From: Nocardia takedensis NBRC 100417
GTDB lineage: Bacteria > Actinomycetota > Actinomycetes > Mycobacteriales > Mycobacteriaceae
Reading direction: 5' to 3'
DNA: 64,000 nt
Assembly: GCF_000308695.1 (NCBI RefSeq)
Contig: NZ_BAGG01000123.1
Location: 124,001 to 188,000 of the forward strand
The position numbers were made by a program, and so were the translations under genes. The notes beneath the pieces are model-generated. The model was not told the origin of the DNA and searched no databases. It saw only the letters and a list, made by a program, of their open reading frames with translations. Shown piece by piece: positions 26,055-35,099 of the stretch; positions within the stretch are counted from its first letter, which is position 1; every line of letters begins with the position of its first letter.

Positions 26055-27245
26055 ATGGACGATACGTCGATCGGGGTGCGGATCCGGCGCTTCCGTGGCA
26101 AAGCGCTGACGCAACGTCAGCTTGCCGATCAGGCCGGGGTGAGTGTCGATCTCGTGCGCAAGCTCGAGCAGGGCGGACGCCAGACCGCCTCCATCGCGAG
26201 CTTGCAGAAACTCGCGCGCGCACTGGATGTCGACATCTCGGATCTGGTGGGCAAACGCCACGGGATACCGTCCAGCAACCCCGACGCCGGGATCGTCGCC
26301 ATTCGCAGGGCGCTCACACCGGTCGACGACCTGCTCGGCGAGGAACCCGAGGAATCCGCCGTCACTCTCGACGAGGGCGGCCGTTCGGTGGACTACGCGT
26401 GGGGCGCGTACTGGGCCGGGCGGTACGAATTGCTCACCTCCATCCTGCCGCTCGGACTGACCCAGTTGCGCGCCACCGTCCACGCCGCGCGCAACGGTTC
26501 GGTGGCTCCGGCCAACGAACTGCTGGCGCGGATGTACTGGGTGACCGGTTGCACCCTGGTCCATCTCGGCCAGACCGATCCGGCGTTCCTGGCGATCCGG
26601 CAGGCCCTCGGCGCGGCCGAGAACGGCGACGATCCGTTGCTGCTGGCCACGATTCGCGGTTCGGTGGCCTGGCAGTTGTTGGTGCAGGGCCGCTACGACG
26701 AATCGCGCAAGGTCGCGCTGCGCGCGGCGGCGGGCCTGGAACCCGCGGGCGAGGAGAGCCAAGCGCATCTGTCCGCGTACGGGTCGCTGGTGCTGCAAGG
26801 GGCGACGGCGGCGGGTCGCGCGCAGAACGTGGGCGAGGCGCTGTCGCTGGTGGAGGCGGCGGGCGAGGTCGCGCTGCGGATCGGCTGCGACCGGCAGGAC
26901 TACGAGACCTATTTCGGCCCTTCGCAGGTGGTCATGCAGACGGTGGACGTGAACGTCTCCTCCGAGCGCTATCCCGAGGCGCTGACCGCCGCCAAGGCGA
27001 TGCCGGTGACGGTCGGTCTCCCGCAGGCGTCGCGGGCCCGCCACCTCGCCGACACCGCGGTCGCGCTGACCCGCACCGGTCAGCATCAGCGCGCGTTGGA
27101 CGCCCTGCTCAACGCCGAGCGGGTGGGTGGCGCGGACTGGATGAAGTACCAGACCCTGCCCCGTCACATCGTGACCGAATTGCTCGACCACGACCGCCGG
27201 GTTCCGTTGCGCGCCTTCGCCCGCCGGATCGGCGTCAACGACTGA
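26055..27245 (+). CDS. XRE-family regulator with TPR-like sensor domain
   Basis: The 396-residue product starts with an XRE helix-turn-helix (residues about 8-62: TQRQLADQAGVSVDLVRKLEQGGRQTAS). The rest is an all-helical region with TPR-like repeats (for example the helices around PANELLARMYWVTGCTLVHLG). This layout is common in actinobacteria, where such proteins bind DNA and often a peptide or small molecule. ATG 26055 follows AAAGGACTTGGGTAC, with AAGGA at about 10 bp. Neighbours do not reveal the regulon, and the gene may be autoregulated. Confidence 0.85.
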   Translation: MDDTSIGVRIRRFRGKALTQRQLADQAGVSVDLVRKLEQGGRQTASIASLQKLARALDVDISDLVGKRHGIPSSNPDAGIVAIRRALTPVDDLLGEEPEESAVTLDEGGRSVDYAWGAYWAGRYELLTSILPLGLTQLRATVHAARNGSVAPANELLARMYWVTGCTLVHLGQTDPAFLAIRQALGAAENGDDPLLLATIRGSVAWQLLVQGRYDESRKVALRAAAGLEPAGEESQAHLSAYGSLVLQGATAAGRAQNVGEALSLVEAAGEVALRIGCDRQDYETYFGPSQVVMQTVDVNVSSERYPEALTAAKAMPVTVGLPQASRARHLADTAVALTRTGQHQRALDALLNAERVGGADWMKYQTLPRHIVTELLDHDRRVPLRAFARRIGVND

Positions 27246-27258
27246 GGCGCGTGGTGGG

Positions 27259-27642
27259 CTAGCGGCTCAGGCTGCGCGGCAGCGCCGCGACGGCGGCCCG
27301 CCAACCCAGCAGGAACAGCGCGAGCACGGTGGCGGCGACGATGACGAAACTCACCGCGGTGCCCTGCGAGGCGACGACGCGCAGCAGCATGCCGCCGATC
27401 AGCGTCAGCGCCCAGATGACCACGCCCGTCGGCCACAGCGCGCGCCCGTCGAAGGCGACGTCGGCGGACCGGCCGCGGTGCAGCGCATAGGCCACCGCCC
27501 ACCCGAGCAGCAGCCCGGTCGCGAACGGCCACGCGGTTTTCGCCAGACCCGTGAGCACCGCCTCGTCGTGGCTGCGCCTGCCGATGGCGCAGAACAGGAT
27601 CACCAGGGCGAGGTCGGCGGCGAACGGGGCGACTTTCTTCAC
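27259..27642 (-). CDS. DUF3054 membrane protein
   Basis: The 127-residue product has four hydrophobic helices. The N-terminal MKKVAPFAADLALVILFCAIGRRSH has the pattern of DUF3054 proteins, with a conserved Asp in helix 1 and the GRRSHDE loop. The family has no assigned function. It lies 13 bp from the stop of the convergent XRE gene and 49 bp downstream of the UPF0104 gene on the same strand, so it could be the last gene of that operon. Confidence 0.8.
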   Translation of the reverse strand: MKKVAPFAADLALVILFCAIGRRSHDEAVLTGLAKTAWPFATGLLLGWAVAYALHRGRSADVAFDGRALWPTGVVIWALTLIGGMLLRVVASQGTAVSFVIVAATVLALFLLGWRAAVAALPRSLSR

Positions 27643-27691
27643 CCGACCAGCCTAGTCACCGGCGCGTCGGTCCCCGGGCACGCCACGGCCG

Positions 27692-28816
27692 TCACGGAAG
27701 GCGGCGCGACTCGAATTCCTTCTCGTATTCGACCTCGTCGGCCTGCCGGACGCGGAACAGGAACGCGAACACGATCCACCCGATGATCGCGACCAGGATG
27801 AAGCTGACCAACCGGTAGACGAAGGCCGCGGCGACGGCCTGGGCGGCGGGCAGTCCGGCGGCGACGGTCAGTCCGTAGATGAGGGTGGCGTCGACGTAGA
27901 CGATGCCGCCGGGCGCGAACGGGATGGAGCCGACCGCCTTGCCCGCGGCGAAGGCCAGCAGCACGCCGGACAGCTTGGGTTCCGCGCCGATCGCGTAGCA
28001 GGCCGCGCCGAGGCAGGCGACGTCGCTGAACCGGTGCACCAGCGCCCAGAACCCGACCAGGACGCCGTCGCGTTTGCCGAGGTCCACCGATTCCAGTTGG
28101 CCGAGGATCTCGCGCACCTTGTCCATACCCTGGGTCGGCGGGCGTTTGCGGACGCGGTTGACCAGCGCGAGGATCCGGCGCAGGACGGCCTCGAGCGAGC
28201 CGGGATTGTGGGAGACGTAGTTGCCCGCCCAGATCGCGGCCGCCACGCCCGCCAGGGTGAGCACGAGTTTGAACGGGCCGACCCGATTGCCGACCAGCAG
28301 CGCGCCGCCGACGCCGAGCAGGGCCAGTCCGGCGGTGGCGATCACACCGGAGATGACCAACTGCCAGGAGGCCACGATCGGGCTCGCGCCCCACCGCCGG
28401 GTCTGGCGGTAGGTGAACGCCGTGGAGAACACCTGACCGGCGGGCAGGGTGACCGACATCGCCGTCGCGCCGTAGACGACCGCCACCGACTTGCGCTGGC
28501 TGACGTCAACGCCGCCCGCCCGCAGGAGTTGTTTCTGCACGCGGCCGAAGCCGCTCATCGACAGGGCCTGCAACCAGACGCACAGCGCGATCCAGCCCCA
28601 GTGGATCTCGGTGAGGCTCTGCCAGGATTCGTGCAGTCGCGGCCACAGGTAGAAGCCCTCGCCGATCAGGACGGCGGCCAGCGCGAAGCCGAGAACCCAT
28701 TTGACCCAGCGGAATCGGCCGCGCCCGCGCTTCGAAGGCGGCGACGAGACCGGGAGTTCGGACGCCGACGAGTCCGACGGCAGGGATTCACCCGTCGTCT
28801 CACCGTTGGCCGTCAC
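27692..28816 (-). CDS. UPF0104 / LPG-synthase-TM-like membrane protein
   Basis: The 374-residue product has about eight membrane helices and fits the UPF0104 (PF03706) family, the membrane half of lysyl-phosphatidylglycerol synthase (MprF) without its aminoacyl-transferase domain. The conserved SMSGFGRVQKQLLRAGG, SVTLPAGQVFSTAFTYRQTRRWG and PFAPGGIVYVDATLIYGL segments are visible. Family members are thought to move lipids or lipid-linked glycans across the membrane. GTG 28816 starts 4 bp after the stop of the adenylate cyclase gene, so the two are co-transcribed. The N-terminal 30 residues are Ser-rich and cytosolic. Confidence 0.85.
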   Translation of the reverse strand: MTANGETTGESLPSDSSASELPVSSPPSKRGRGRFRWVKWVLGFALAAVLIGEGFYLWPRLHESWQSLTEIHWGWIALCVWLQALSMSGFGRVQKQLLRAGGVDVSQRKSVAVVYGATAMSVTLPAGQVFSTAFTYRQTRRWGASPIVASWQLVISGVIATAGLALLGVGGALLVGNRVGPFKLVLTLAGVAAAIWAGNYVSHNPGSLEAVLRRILALVNRVRKRPPTQGMDKVREILGQLESVDLGKRDGVLVGFWALVHRFSDVACLGAACYAIGAEPKLSGVLLAFAAGKAVGSIPFAPGGIVYVDATLIYGLTVAAGLPAAQAVAAAFVYRLVSFILVAIIGWIVFAFLFRVRQADEVEYEKEFESRRLP

Positions 28817-28820
28817 GCGG

Positions 28821-30380
28821 TCAGCCTAACGAACCGATCGTTTCGGCGTCCGCACCCTCGGCCCGCCCGCCGCCGTCCTTCGGCCACGCCAGACGGGTCT
28901 TGCGGCGTCGCCCGCGCAGTTGGACCTCCTCACCGGGGATCCACAGTTCCTGCTCGCTCTCGTCGGCGAAATACAGCGCGCTGCCCGAGGCCAGAACCCG
29001 ACCCGGCTGGTCCTTGGCGAGTTCGGTGAGCCGCGACGCCTCGTTGACCGGGTCGCCGATCACCGTGTACTCGAAGCGGTTGGCCGCGCCGATGTTCCCG
29101 GCGACGGCCAGTCCGGCCGAGACGCCGATACCGATGTCGAGGCCGGGGACCTCGCGCAGCGCCTCGCGCAGTTCGCGGCCCGCGGCCAGTGCGGCGGTGG
29201 GCGCGTCGGGGCGGTCCAGCGGCGCGCCGAAGATGGCCAGCGCAGCGTCGCCGACGAATTTGTTGACGAACCCGTGGTGCCGGTCGATGACGTCGACCAC
29301 GATGCGGAAGAACTCGTTGAGCAGGCTGACCACCTCGGTGGGCGGGCGTTCGGCCGCGGTCGCGGTGGAGCCGACCATGTCGACGAACAGCACCGCGACG
29401 AAGCGGGTCTCGCCGCCGAGTTCGGTGCCGTAGTCCAGCGCCCGCTGGGCGACCTCCTCGCCCACGTGCTGACCGAACAGTTCCTGCAACTGGCGGCGCT
29501 TGGCCGCCTCCTCCATCATCCGGTTGAAACCGACCTGGAGCAGGCCGATCTCACTGCCGTCGAACACCTCGACCTGGACGTCGCGCGCGCCTTCCTGCAC
29601 CCGGTCGATGGCCTGGCTGAGCTGGCGCACCGGGTCGGAGATGCTGGAGGCGGTCAGCATCGACAGCGCCAGCGCCTGCATGATGACCACGCCCGAGAGC
29701 AGCAGGATCGAGATCGCCAGCGACTGCGCGGAGAATTTCACGTCCGAGGTGATCTGGGTGACGCACAGCAGCACGATCGCGATGACGGGGGCGAAAGTGC
29801 CCATACCCCAGGTCATCCCCATGCGGGTGCCGACGCCGGGTGTCAGCGTGTGGTCGAAGGTGCCCGAGGTCAGCGCCTCGGCGGCGACCGGGCGCAGGAT
29901 GCGTTCGCCCAGCATGTAGGTGAAACCGAACACGATGGTGGCGGCCATGCATTCGGTGACGATCACCGCGCCCGCCAGTTCCGGCGTATCGGAGATGATG
30001 AGCGTGGCCAGCACCGCGCCGCCGACCAGCCACAGCACCAGGTGCACGATCGACTGCCGCAGCGGGGCGTGCAGGGTGGCCATCTGTTCCTGGCGGCTCG
30101 GCGGGCCGCCACGCATCTGCCAGCGCATGACCGGTCGCAGCATCCACGCGGAAGCGGCCAGACTCAGCAGCCCGCCGGTGATGAACACCAGGGCGGGCAC
30201 GATCAGGCCGACGCTTCGTCCGCCGGCCGCCTCCCCTTCCGGAACCGGGAGCCCATACTGGATGAACGCCCACACCAGCACCGCGCCGAAGGCATTGGCC
30301 AACAGCATCGATGTCAGGTACAGCGGCCAGCGCGTTCGCATGGTCTGTTTGACCGCTTCCAAGGGCGCTGACACAGACAT
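28821..30380 (-). CDS. Membrane class III adenylate cyclase with HAMP domain
   Basis: The 519-residue product has about six N-terminal membrane helices, a HAMP linker (roughly residues 235-290, SISDPVRQLSQAIDRVQEG), then a class III cyclase domain. Metal-binding Asp334 (FVDMVGS) and Asp378 (FVGDAAL) are present. Lys374 and Asp443 occupy the adenine-selecting positions, and Asn446/Arg450 (GDPVNEASRL) are the transition-state residues, so it should make cAMP as a homodimer. It resembles M. tuberculosis Rv3645 and the Rv1318c-Rv1320c group. The start is ATG 30380; a TTG 3 bp upstream is also in frame. It heads an operon with the UPF0104 gene. Confidence 0.93.
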   Translation of the reverse strand: MSVSAPLEAVKQTMRTRWPLYLTSMLLANAFGAVLVWAFIQYGLPVPEGEAAGGRSVGLIVPALVFITGGLLSLAASAWMLRPVMRWQMRGGPPSRQEQMATLHAPLRQSIVHLVLWLVGGAVLATLIISDTPELAGAVIVTECMAATIVFGFTYMLGERILRPVAAEALTSGTFDHTLTPGVGTRMGMTWGMGTFAPVIAIVLLCVTQITSDVKFSAQSLAISILLLSGVVIMQALALSMLTASSISDPVRQLSQAIDRVQEGARDVQVEVFDGSEIGLLQVGFNRMMEEAAKRRQLQELFGQHVGEEVAQRALDYGTELGGETRFVAVLFVDMVGSTATAAERPPTEVVSLLNEFFRIVVDVIDRHHGFVNKFVGDAALAIFGAPLDRPDAPTAALAAGRELREALREVPGLDIGIGVSAGLAVAGNIGAANRFEYTVIGDPVNEASRLTELAKDQPGRVLASGSALYFADESEQELWIPGEEVQLRGRRRKTRLAWPKDGGGRAEGADAETIGSLG

Positions 30381-30520
30381 CAATTTAGCGTTTCGGTCTC
30401 ATGGGCACGGTGTCGACGCCAGTCGGCCCCGCCCACCTGCCCTTCGGCGAGAACGAGTGCACGGAGACCCGGGGGACAGCAGTCTCGATGGCTTGCATTG
30501 CGCGACCGAAAGCCCGCAAG

Positions 30521-30551
30521 AATGTAAGCAAAGATACCGTAGACTTACATT
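30521..30551. promoter_or_regulatory. Palindromic operator at the fic promoter
   Basis: AATGTAAG (30521-30528) and CTTACATT (30544-30551) form a perfect 8-bp inverted repeat with a 15-bp spacer. The right arm ends one base before the GTG start of the fic gene. A TAGACT -10-like hexamer (30540-30545) overlaps it. Autoregulation by the Fic protein's C-terminal winged helix is the simplest model. Confidence 0.65.
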
Positions 30552-31733
30552 GTGCGCTCGGAAATGTTCGTGAACAGCTCGACAGGTGCTCTTGTGCCGA
30601 TCAGCGGCACCGACCCCCGGTGGGGTGAGTGGTCGCACGTGGCGTTCGTCCCCGATCCCCTACCCCAAGTCACTCCCGAACTGACCGTACCGACGTTCAA
30701 CGTCGTCGCGAAGGCGCGAGCGGCACTCGCGGCACTCGATGCTTCCGCACGTCAGTTGCCCAACCCCGCGCTGCTTCGGCAACCAACGCTCCGCCAAGAG
30801 GCGCAGAGCACCTCCGCGTTGGAAGGAACTTTCGCGCCGCTGGAAGATGTCCTGGGTCTGGACACCGACGAGCAACCGTCCGACGCGACCATGCGAGAAG
30901 TGTTCAACTACGTGGTGGCCGCCGATCGAGCGTTCCACTGGGTCGGCGACGGTCGCCCCCTCACGGTGGGGATGCTCGAGTCGTTGCAGGGGATCCTGGT
31001 CGACGGCACCCCGGCGAACACCGCGCAGGCCGGCCGAATACGGACCACCCAAGTCGTGATCGGAAGCCATCAGGGTGCCCGAGTACACGATGCCCGCTTC
31101 ATCCCGTCGCCGCCCGGTATCGACTTCGAGGCACGAGTTCGCGACTTCGTCGAATGGGTCATGCGACCCAACGACGCCATAGATCCGCTGGTCATGGCAG
31201 GAATGGCGCACTATCAGTTCGAGACGCTGCATCCGTTCAACGACGGGAACGGCCGCATCGGACGACTGCTGATCGTTCTACAACTGCACCGCTGCGGGAT
31301 CCTGTCGGAACCCACGCTGACGGTGTCACCGTGGTTCGAGGCCAGGCGCGCCGAGTACTACGACAAGCTTCTGGCAGTGAGCACGACGGGCAACTGGGAC
31401 AGCTGGATCAGGTTCTTCGCCGAAGGGGTCGCGGTCTCGGCCGACAACACGGCCAGACAGCTCACGGATCTCATCCGTGTTCAGCGCGAGCTGAAGGCCA
31501 AGGTGCGCGCGGCGGGCCTGCGGGCCGAAAACGCGATGCGTCTGGTCGATTACGCACTCGCGCAACCGATCTTCACCGTCCGCAACGTCGAAAGGCATCT
31601 CGGCGTGACCTACACCCGCGCGAATGCGCTCGTCGGGCAACTCATCGACGCGGGCGCCCTCAGCCGATACGGAGACAGCTCCTACGGTCGGCGGTTCATC
31701 GCACCGGACGTGCTCGCCATCATCCTGCGTTGA
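30552..31733 (+). CDS. Fic-domain protein with N-terminal inhibitory helix and C-terminal winged helix
   Basis: The 393-residue product has the Fic active-site motif HPFNDGNGRIGR from His227, which transfers AMP (or another nucleotide moiety) to a target hydroxyl. The inhibitory motif TSALEG lies at residues 87-92, N-terminal to the Fic core, making this a class II, self-inhibited Fic with Glu91 as the inhibitory residue. A C-terminal segment (about residues 325-393) looks like a winged helix-turn-helix. No small antitoxin gene is next to it, as expected for class II. The start is GTG 30552, or ATG 30564 twelve bases on; neither has a clear ribosome-binding site. The upstream DNA is A/T-richer than its surroundings, suggesting acquisition. 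Targets are unknown. Confidence 0.9.
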   Translation: MRSEMFVNSSTGALVPISGTDPRWGEWSHVAFVPDPLPQVTPELTVPTFNVVAKARAALAALDASARQLPNPALLRQPTLRQEAQSTSALEGTFAPLEDVLGLDTDEQPSDATMREVFNYVVAADRAFHWVGDGRPLTVGMLESLQGILVDGTPANTAQAGRIRTTQVVIGSHQGARVHDARFIPSPPGIDFEARVRDFVEWVMRPNDAIDPLVMAGMAHYQFETLHPFNDGNGRIGRLLIVLQLHRCGILSEPTLTVSPWFEARRAEYYDKLLAVSTTGNWDSWIRFFAEGVAVSADNTARQLTDLIRVQRELKAKVRAAGLRAENAMRLVDYALAQPIFTVRNVERHLGVTYTRANALVGQLIDAGALSRYGDSSYGRRFIAPDVLAIILR

Positions 31734-31759
31734 CGCCCACGCCGGTTAGGCTCGCGGAG

Positions 31760-33106
31760 GTGAGCGAGGAGAAGCAGGGGTCGGCGGCGAGGTCCGCCGG
31801 CGCGGAAGCGGTGCATCCGCTGGTCCGGCAGACCGCGGAGTGGTCGTGGCGGCTGCTGGTGATCTTCGCCGCGATCTATGTGCTGACGATGGTCGTGCAG
31901 CGACTGGCGACGGTGGTGATCCCGCTGGCCATCGCCTTGCTCGCGGCGGCGCTGCTGGCCCCGCTGGTGGATTGGATGCAGCGACTCGGCGTGCCGCGCT
32001 GGGTGGGGGTCTTCGTCGCGTTGGTCGGTTCGCTCGGTCTGGTGGCCGGGATCATGACCTTCGTGGTCGAGCAGTTCGTGGCGGGTCTGCCGCAGTTGTC
32101 CGACGAGATCACCGACAGCATCCACAAGATCCAGGACTGGCTGATCAACGGTCCGGCGCATATGAGCAACGAGCAGATCCGCAGCGCGGGCGACACGATC
32201 GTCAAGATGATCCAGTCCAATCAGGACACGGTCACCAGCGGCGCGCTCACCACCGCCACCGCGATCGGCCACATCCTGACCGGCACCTTCCTGACGCTGT
32301 TCATCCTGATCTTCTTCCTCTACGGCGGCGACCAGATCTGGCATTTCGTCACCAGGATCGTGCCGACGCCGCATCGCGAACGGGTCCGGGTGGCCGGGCA
32401 ACTCGGCTTCGGCACCCTGGTCGGTTTCGTGCGGGCGACGGTGGTGGTCGCGGGCGTCGACGCCATCGGCATCGGCGCGGGCCTGGCGATCCTCGGGGTG
32501 CCATTGGCGCTGCCGCTGGCCTCGCTGGTGTTCATCAGCGCGTTCATCCCGATCATCGGCGCGTTCCTGGCCGGGTTCATCGCGGTGTTCATCGCCCTGG
32601 TCACCAAGGGTCTGGTGACGGCGTTGATCGTGCTCGGCATCATCATCGGCGTCATGCAGTTGGAAAGCCATGTGCTGCAACCGCTGCTGCTCGGCCGCGC
32701 GGTGAGCATCCATCCGCTGGCGGTGGTGCTGGCGATCACGGCGGGCGTGGTGGTCGGCGGGATCGCGGGCGGCCTGCTGGCGGTGCCGTTCGTGGCGGTG
32801 ATGAACACCGCGCTGCGCTCGCTGCTGGCGGGCGACCCCGACGAGGCGTTCGAGGAGTTGCGCACCGGCGAAGCGGGCAGGATGTATTCGGCGGAACCGG
32901 ACCGCATGCCCGATCCGGACCGCTTCGACGTCGCGGCCACGCTGCGCCACGATGTCACGGCCACGCTGCGCGACGACAAGGCGGCCACGCTGCGCGACAA
33001 CGAGGCGGCAACGCTGCGCGACGACGAGGTAGCCACGCTGCGCCACGACCAAGCGATACCGCGCGAATCGCCCGCCCGGGACCACACCGACCGCGGCGGC
33101 GGCTGA
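31760..33106 (+). CDS. AI-2E-family transporter with C-terminal octapeptide repeats
   Basis: The 448-residue product has the AI-2E/PerM topology: three N-terminal membrane helices, an amphipathic stretch (residues about 110-165), then five helices with SLVFISAFIPIIGAFLAG and LESHVLQPLLLGRAVSIHPL signatures. Members export small molecules or ions. After the last helix the cytosolic tail carries five copies of an eight-residue unit, consensus A-A-T-L-R-D-D-E, encoded by 24-bp tandem repeats. GTG 31760 is directly preceded by GGAG. The kinase gene starts 5 bp after its stop, so the two are likely co-transcribed. Confidence 0.85.
   Translation: MSEEKQGSAARSAGAEAVHPLVRQTAEWSWRLLVIFAAIYVLTMVVQRLATVVIPLAIALLAAALLAPLVDWMQRLGVPRWVGVFVALVGSLGLVAGIMTFVVEQFVAGLPQLSDEITDSIHKIQDWLINGPAHMSNEQIRSAGDTIVKMIQSNQDTVTSGALTTATAIGHILTGTFLTLFILIFFLYGGDQIWHFVTRIVPTPHRERVRVAGQLGFGTLVGFVRATVVVAGVDAIGIGAGLAILGVPLALPLASLVFISAFIPIIGAFLAGFIAVFIALVTKGLVTALIVLGIIIGVMQLESHVLQPLLLGRAVSIHPLAVVLAITAGVVVGGIAGGLLAVPFVAVMNTALRSLLAGDPDEAFEELRTGEAGRMYSAEPDRMPDPDRFDVAATLRHDVTATLRDDKAATLRDNEAATLRDDEVATLRHDQAIPRESPARDHTDRGGG
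32933..33052 (+). repeat. Five 24-bp in-frame tandem repeats
   Basis: Units start at 32933, 32957, 32981, 33005 and 33029, each beginning near GCGGCCACGCTGCGC. They encode the charged tail repeats of the AI-2E-family transporter. Units differ at a few bases but keep the frame, so copy number can change without frameshift. Confidence 0.85.
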
Positions 33107-33111
33107 CCGCG

Positions 33112-34281
33112 ATGCCCGATCCGCGGGTCACCGAACTGAGTCCGTCCGACGCGGCCACCGCGCCGCTGTGGCGGGCTGTGCAGGCGTTCCGACTGGTCAC
33201 CCTGCTCTACGCGATCGGCCAGCAGATCGCCTCGGTCCCCTACTACAGCAACCAGCGGCTGAGCTGGGTGTTCATCGCGTTGATGGCGGTGTGGTCGGGT
33301 GCGTCCGCGCTGCTGCTCTCGCATTGGAACGTCACCAACGTGGCGAAAGTGCGCACCTCGGTGGTGATCGGGGACCACGTGGTGGTCATCGCGCTGGTGT
33401 GCGCGACCAGGCTGGTCGCCGACTACGACTGGTACCACGGCCACCAGACCCTGCCGACGACGCTGTGGGCCGCCAACGCGGTGATCTCCGCGGCGATCCT
33501 GCGCGGCCCGGTGCTCGGCATCGCCTCGGGGGTGCTGATCTCGCTGGTCATCATCACCGTGCGCGAGCAGTGGGGCCAGGACGTGTGGGCCGACGCGACG
33601 ATGCCCGTGCTGGTCTCGATCGGACTCGCGCTGGGTCTGGCCGCCAACACCGCGCGCGGAGCGCAGGAACAACTCCAGCGCGCCGTCCGGCTCACCGCCG
33701 CCGCCGAGGAACGCGAACGGCTGGCCCGCGAGGTGCACGACGGCGTCCTGCAAGTGCTCACCTACATCAAACGCCGCGGCACCGAGATCGGCGGTCCGAC
33801 CGGGGAACTCGCGCGGCGGGCGGGCGAGCAGGAGGTGGCGCTGCGGGTACTGATCTCCGAGCAGGGCGAACGCACCGACGAGGGCGGCGCGGAGGTGGAC
33901 CTGCGTCCGCTGCTGACCGCGCACGCCACCCCGACGGTGTTCGTCTCCACCCCGGGCGACCCGGTGCCGATGGGCCGGTGGTCGGCCACCGAGATCGCCG
34001 CCGCCGTCGCCACCGCGCTGTCCAACGTCGACCGGCACGCCGGACCGGACGCGAAAGCGTATGTGCTGTTGGAGGACACCGGCGCGGAGGTGATCGTCAG
34101 CGTGCGCGACGACGGCGTCGGCATCGAGGCGGGCCGCCTGGAACAGGCCGAGGCCGAGGGCCGCATGGGGGTGTCGCGGTCGATCGTCGGCCGCGTCGAG
34201 GCGCTGGGCGGACGCGCCGAACTGCTCACCGAGGGCGCGGGCGAGGGCGTCGAATGGGAATTCCACCTTCCGCGCGGCTGA
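33112..34281 (+). CDS. Sensor histidine kinase (NarL/LiaS-type)
   Basis: The 389-residue product has about five or six membrane helices in its first 185 residues. A HisKA_3-type dimerisation segment follows with EERERLAREVHDGVLQVL, where His is the phospho-acceptor. The ATPase domain has the N-box ALSNVDRHAG and G-box motifs VRDDGVGI and GRMGVSRSI. It phosphorylates the downstream LuxR-type regulator. No extracytoplasmic sensing domain is present, so it likely senses within the membrane or through the neighbouring DUF1707/LiaF-like protein. Confidence 0.93.
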   Translation: MPDPRVTELSPSDAATAPLWRAVQAFRLVTLLYAIGQQIASVPYYSNQRLSWVFIALMAVWSGASALLLSHWNVTNVAKVRTSVVIGDHVVVIALVCATRLVADYDWYHGHQTLPTTLWAANAVISAAILRGPVLGIASGVLISLVIITVREQWGQDVWADATMPVLVSIGLALGLAANTARGAQEQLQRAVRLTAAAEERERLAREVHDGVLQVLTYIKRRGTEIGGPTGELARRAGEQEVALRVLISEQGERTDEGGAEVDLRPLLTAHATPTVFVSTPGDPVPMGRWSATEIAAAVATALSNVDRHAGPDAKAYVLLEDTGAEVIVSVRDDGVGIEAGRLEQAEAEGRMGVSRSIVGRVEALGGRAELLTEGAGEGVEWEFHLPRG

Positions 34282-34347
34282 CCGGCGATCTGGCACGATG
34301 AGGGCCGGGCGGCGGAGGCCGCGGGAGAACGGCACGGGAGGTGCGCG

Positions 34348-35016
34348 GTGACCGACGCGGAGACGGTCCAGGCCATTTCGGTGATGGTCGTGGACGACCA
34401 TCCGATGTGGCGCGACGGTGTCTCGCGCGATCTGACCGAGGCCGGATTCGATGTCGCGGCCACCGCCGACGGGGTCGGGGCGGCCACCCGCAGGGCCGCC
34501 GCGGTGCGTCCCTCGGTGGTGCTCATGGACATGCAACTGCCCGACGGCAACGGCGCGCAGGCCACCGCCGAGGTGCTGCGGGTCTCCCCGCATTCGCGGG
34601 TGCTGGTGCTCTCGGCCTCGGCCGAACGCGAGGACGTGCTCGACGCGATCAAGGCGGGCGCTTCCGGTTACCTGGTCAAGAGCGCGTCGATCGCCGAACT
34701 GGTGGAGGCGGTGCGCGCCACCGCCGCGGGTCAGCCGGTGTTCACCCCGGGGCTGGCCGGTCTGGTACTCGGCGAATACCGCCGCATGGCGACCACACCC
34801 GCCGAACCCGACGAACCGCACCGCCCCGCGTTGACCGACCGGGAGACCGAGGTGCTGCGGATGGTCGCCAAGGGGCTCTCGGCCAAACAGATCGCGGCTC
34901 GCCTGAATCTGAGTCACCGCACCGTCGAGAACCACGTCCAGGCCACCTTGCGCAAACTACAATTGGCCAACCGGGTGGAACTCACCCGCTACGCGATCGA
35001 GCAGGGGCTCGAATAG
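34348..35016 (+). CDS. NarL/LuxR-family response regulator
   Basis: The 222-residue product has a receiver domain with acidic pocket VVDDHP and phospho-acceptor Asp61 (VLMDMQLPDG). Conserved Ser/Thr (VLSASAE) and Lys (GYLVKSAS) positions are also present. The C-terminal LuxR-type helix-turn-helix contains LTDRETEVLRMVAKGLSAKQIAARLNLSHRTVENHV. GTG 34348 has GGGAGGTGC upstream. It pairs with the kinase 66 bp upstream. Confidence 0.95.
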   Translation: MTDAETVQAISVMVVDDHPMWRDGVSRDLTEAGFDVAATADGVGAATRRAAAVRPSVVLMDMQLPDGNGAQATAEVLRVSPHSRVLVLSASAEREDVLDAIKAGASGYLVKSASIAELVEAVRATAAGQPVFTPGLAGLVLGEYRRMATTPAEPDEPHRPALTDRETEVLRMVAKGLSAKQIAARLNLSHRTVENHVQATLRKLQLANRVELTRYAIEQGLE

Positions 35017-35099
35017 CCTCCGGTGGTTCGCGAGGACGAGCGCGGAATCCGGGTTCGCCCTGATGTCGCGCACGGCCGCGCGTCGGTAACCTCGAAGAC

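Noticed and set aside
30399..30638. Minus-strand frame over the fic promoter
   Set aside because: It overlaps the operator palindrome and the start of the fic gene and has poor composition.
31682..33085. Long minus-strand frame opposite the AI-2E transporter
   Set aside because: Composition is His/Arg/Asp/Gln-rich, mirroring the codon bias of the true gene.
32320..34935. 871-codon minus-strand frame opposite transporter, kinase and regulator
   Set aside because: Three well-supported genes cover it on the plus strand; the translation is low complexity.
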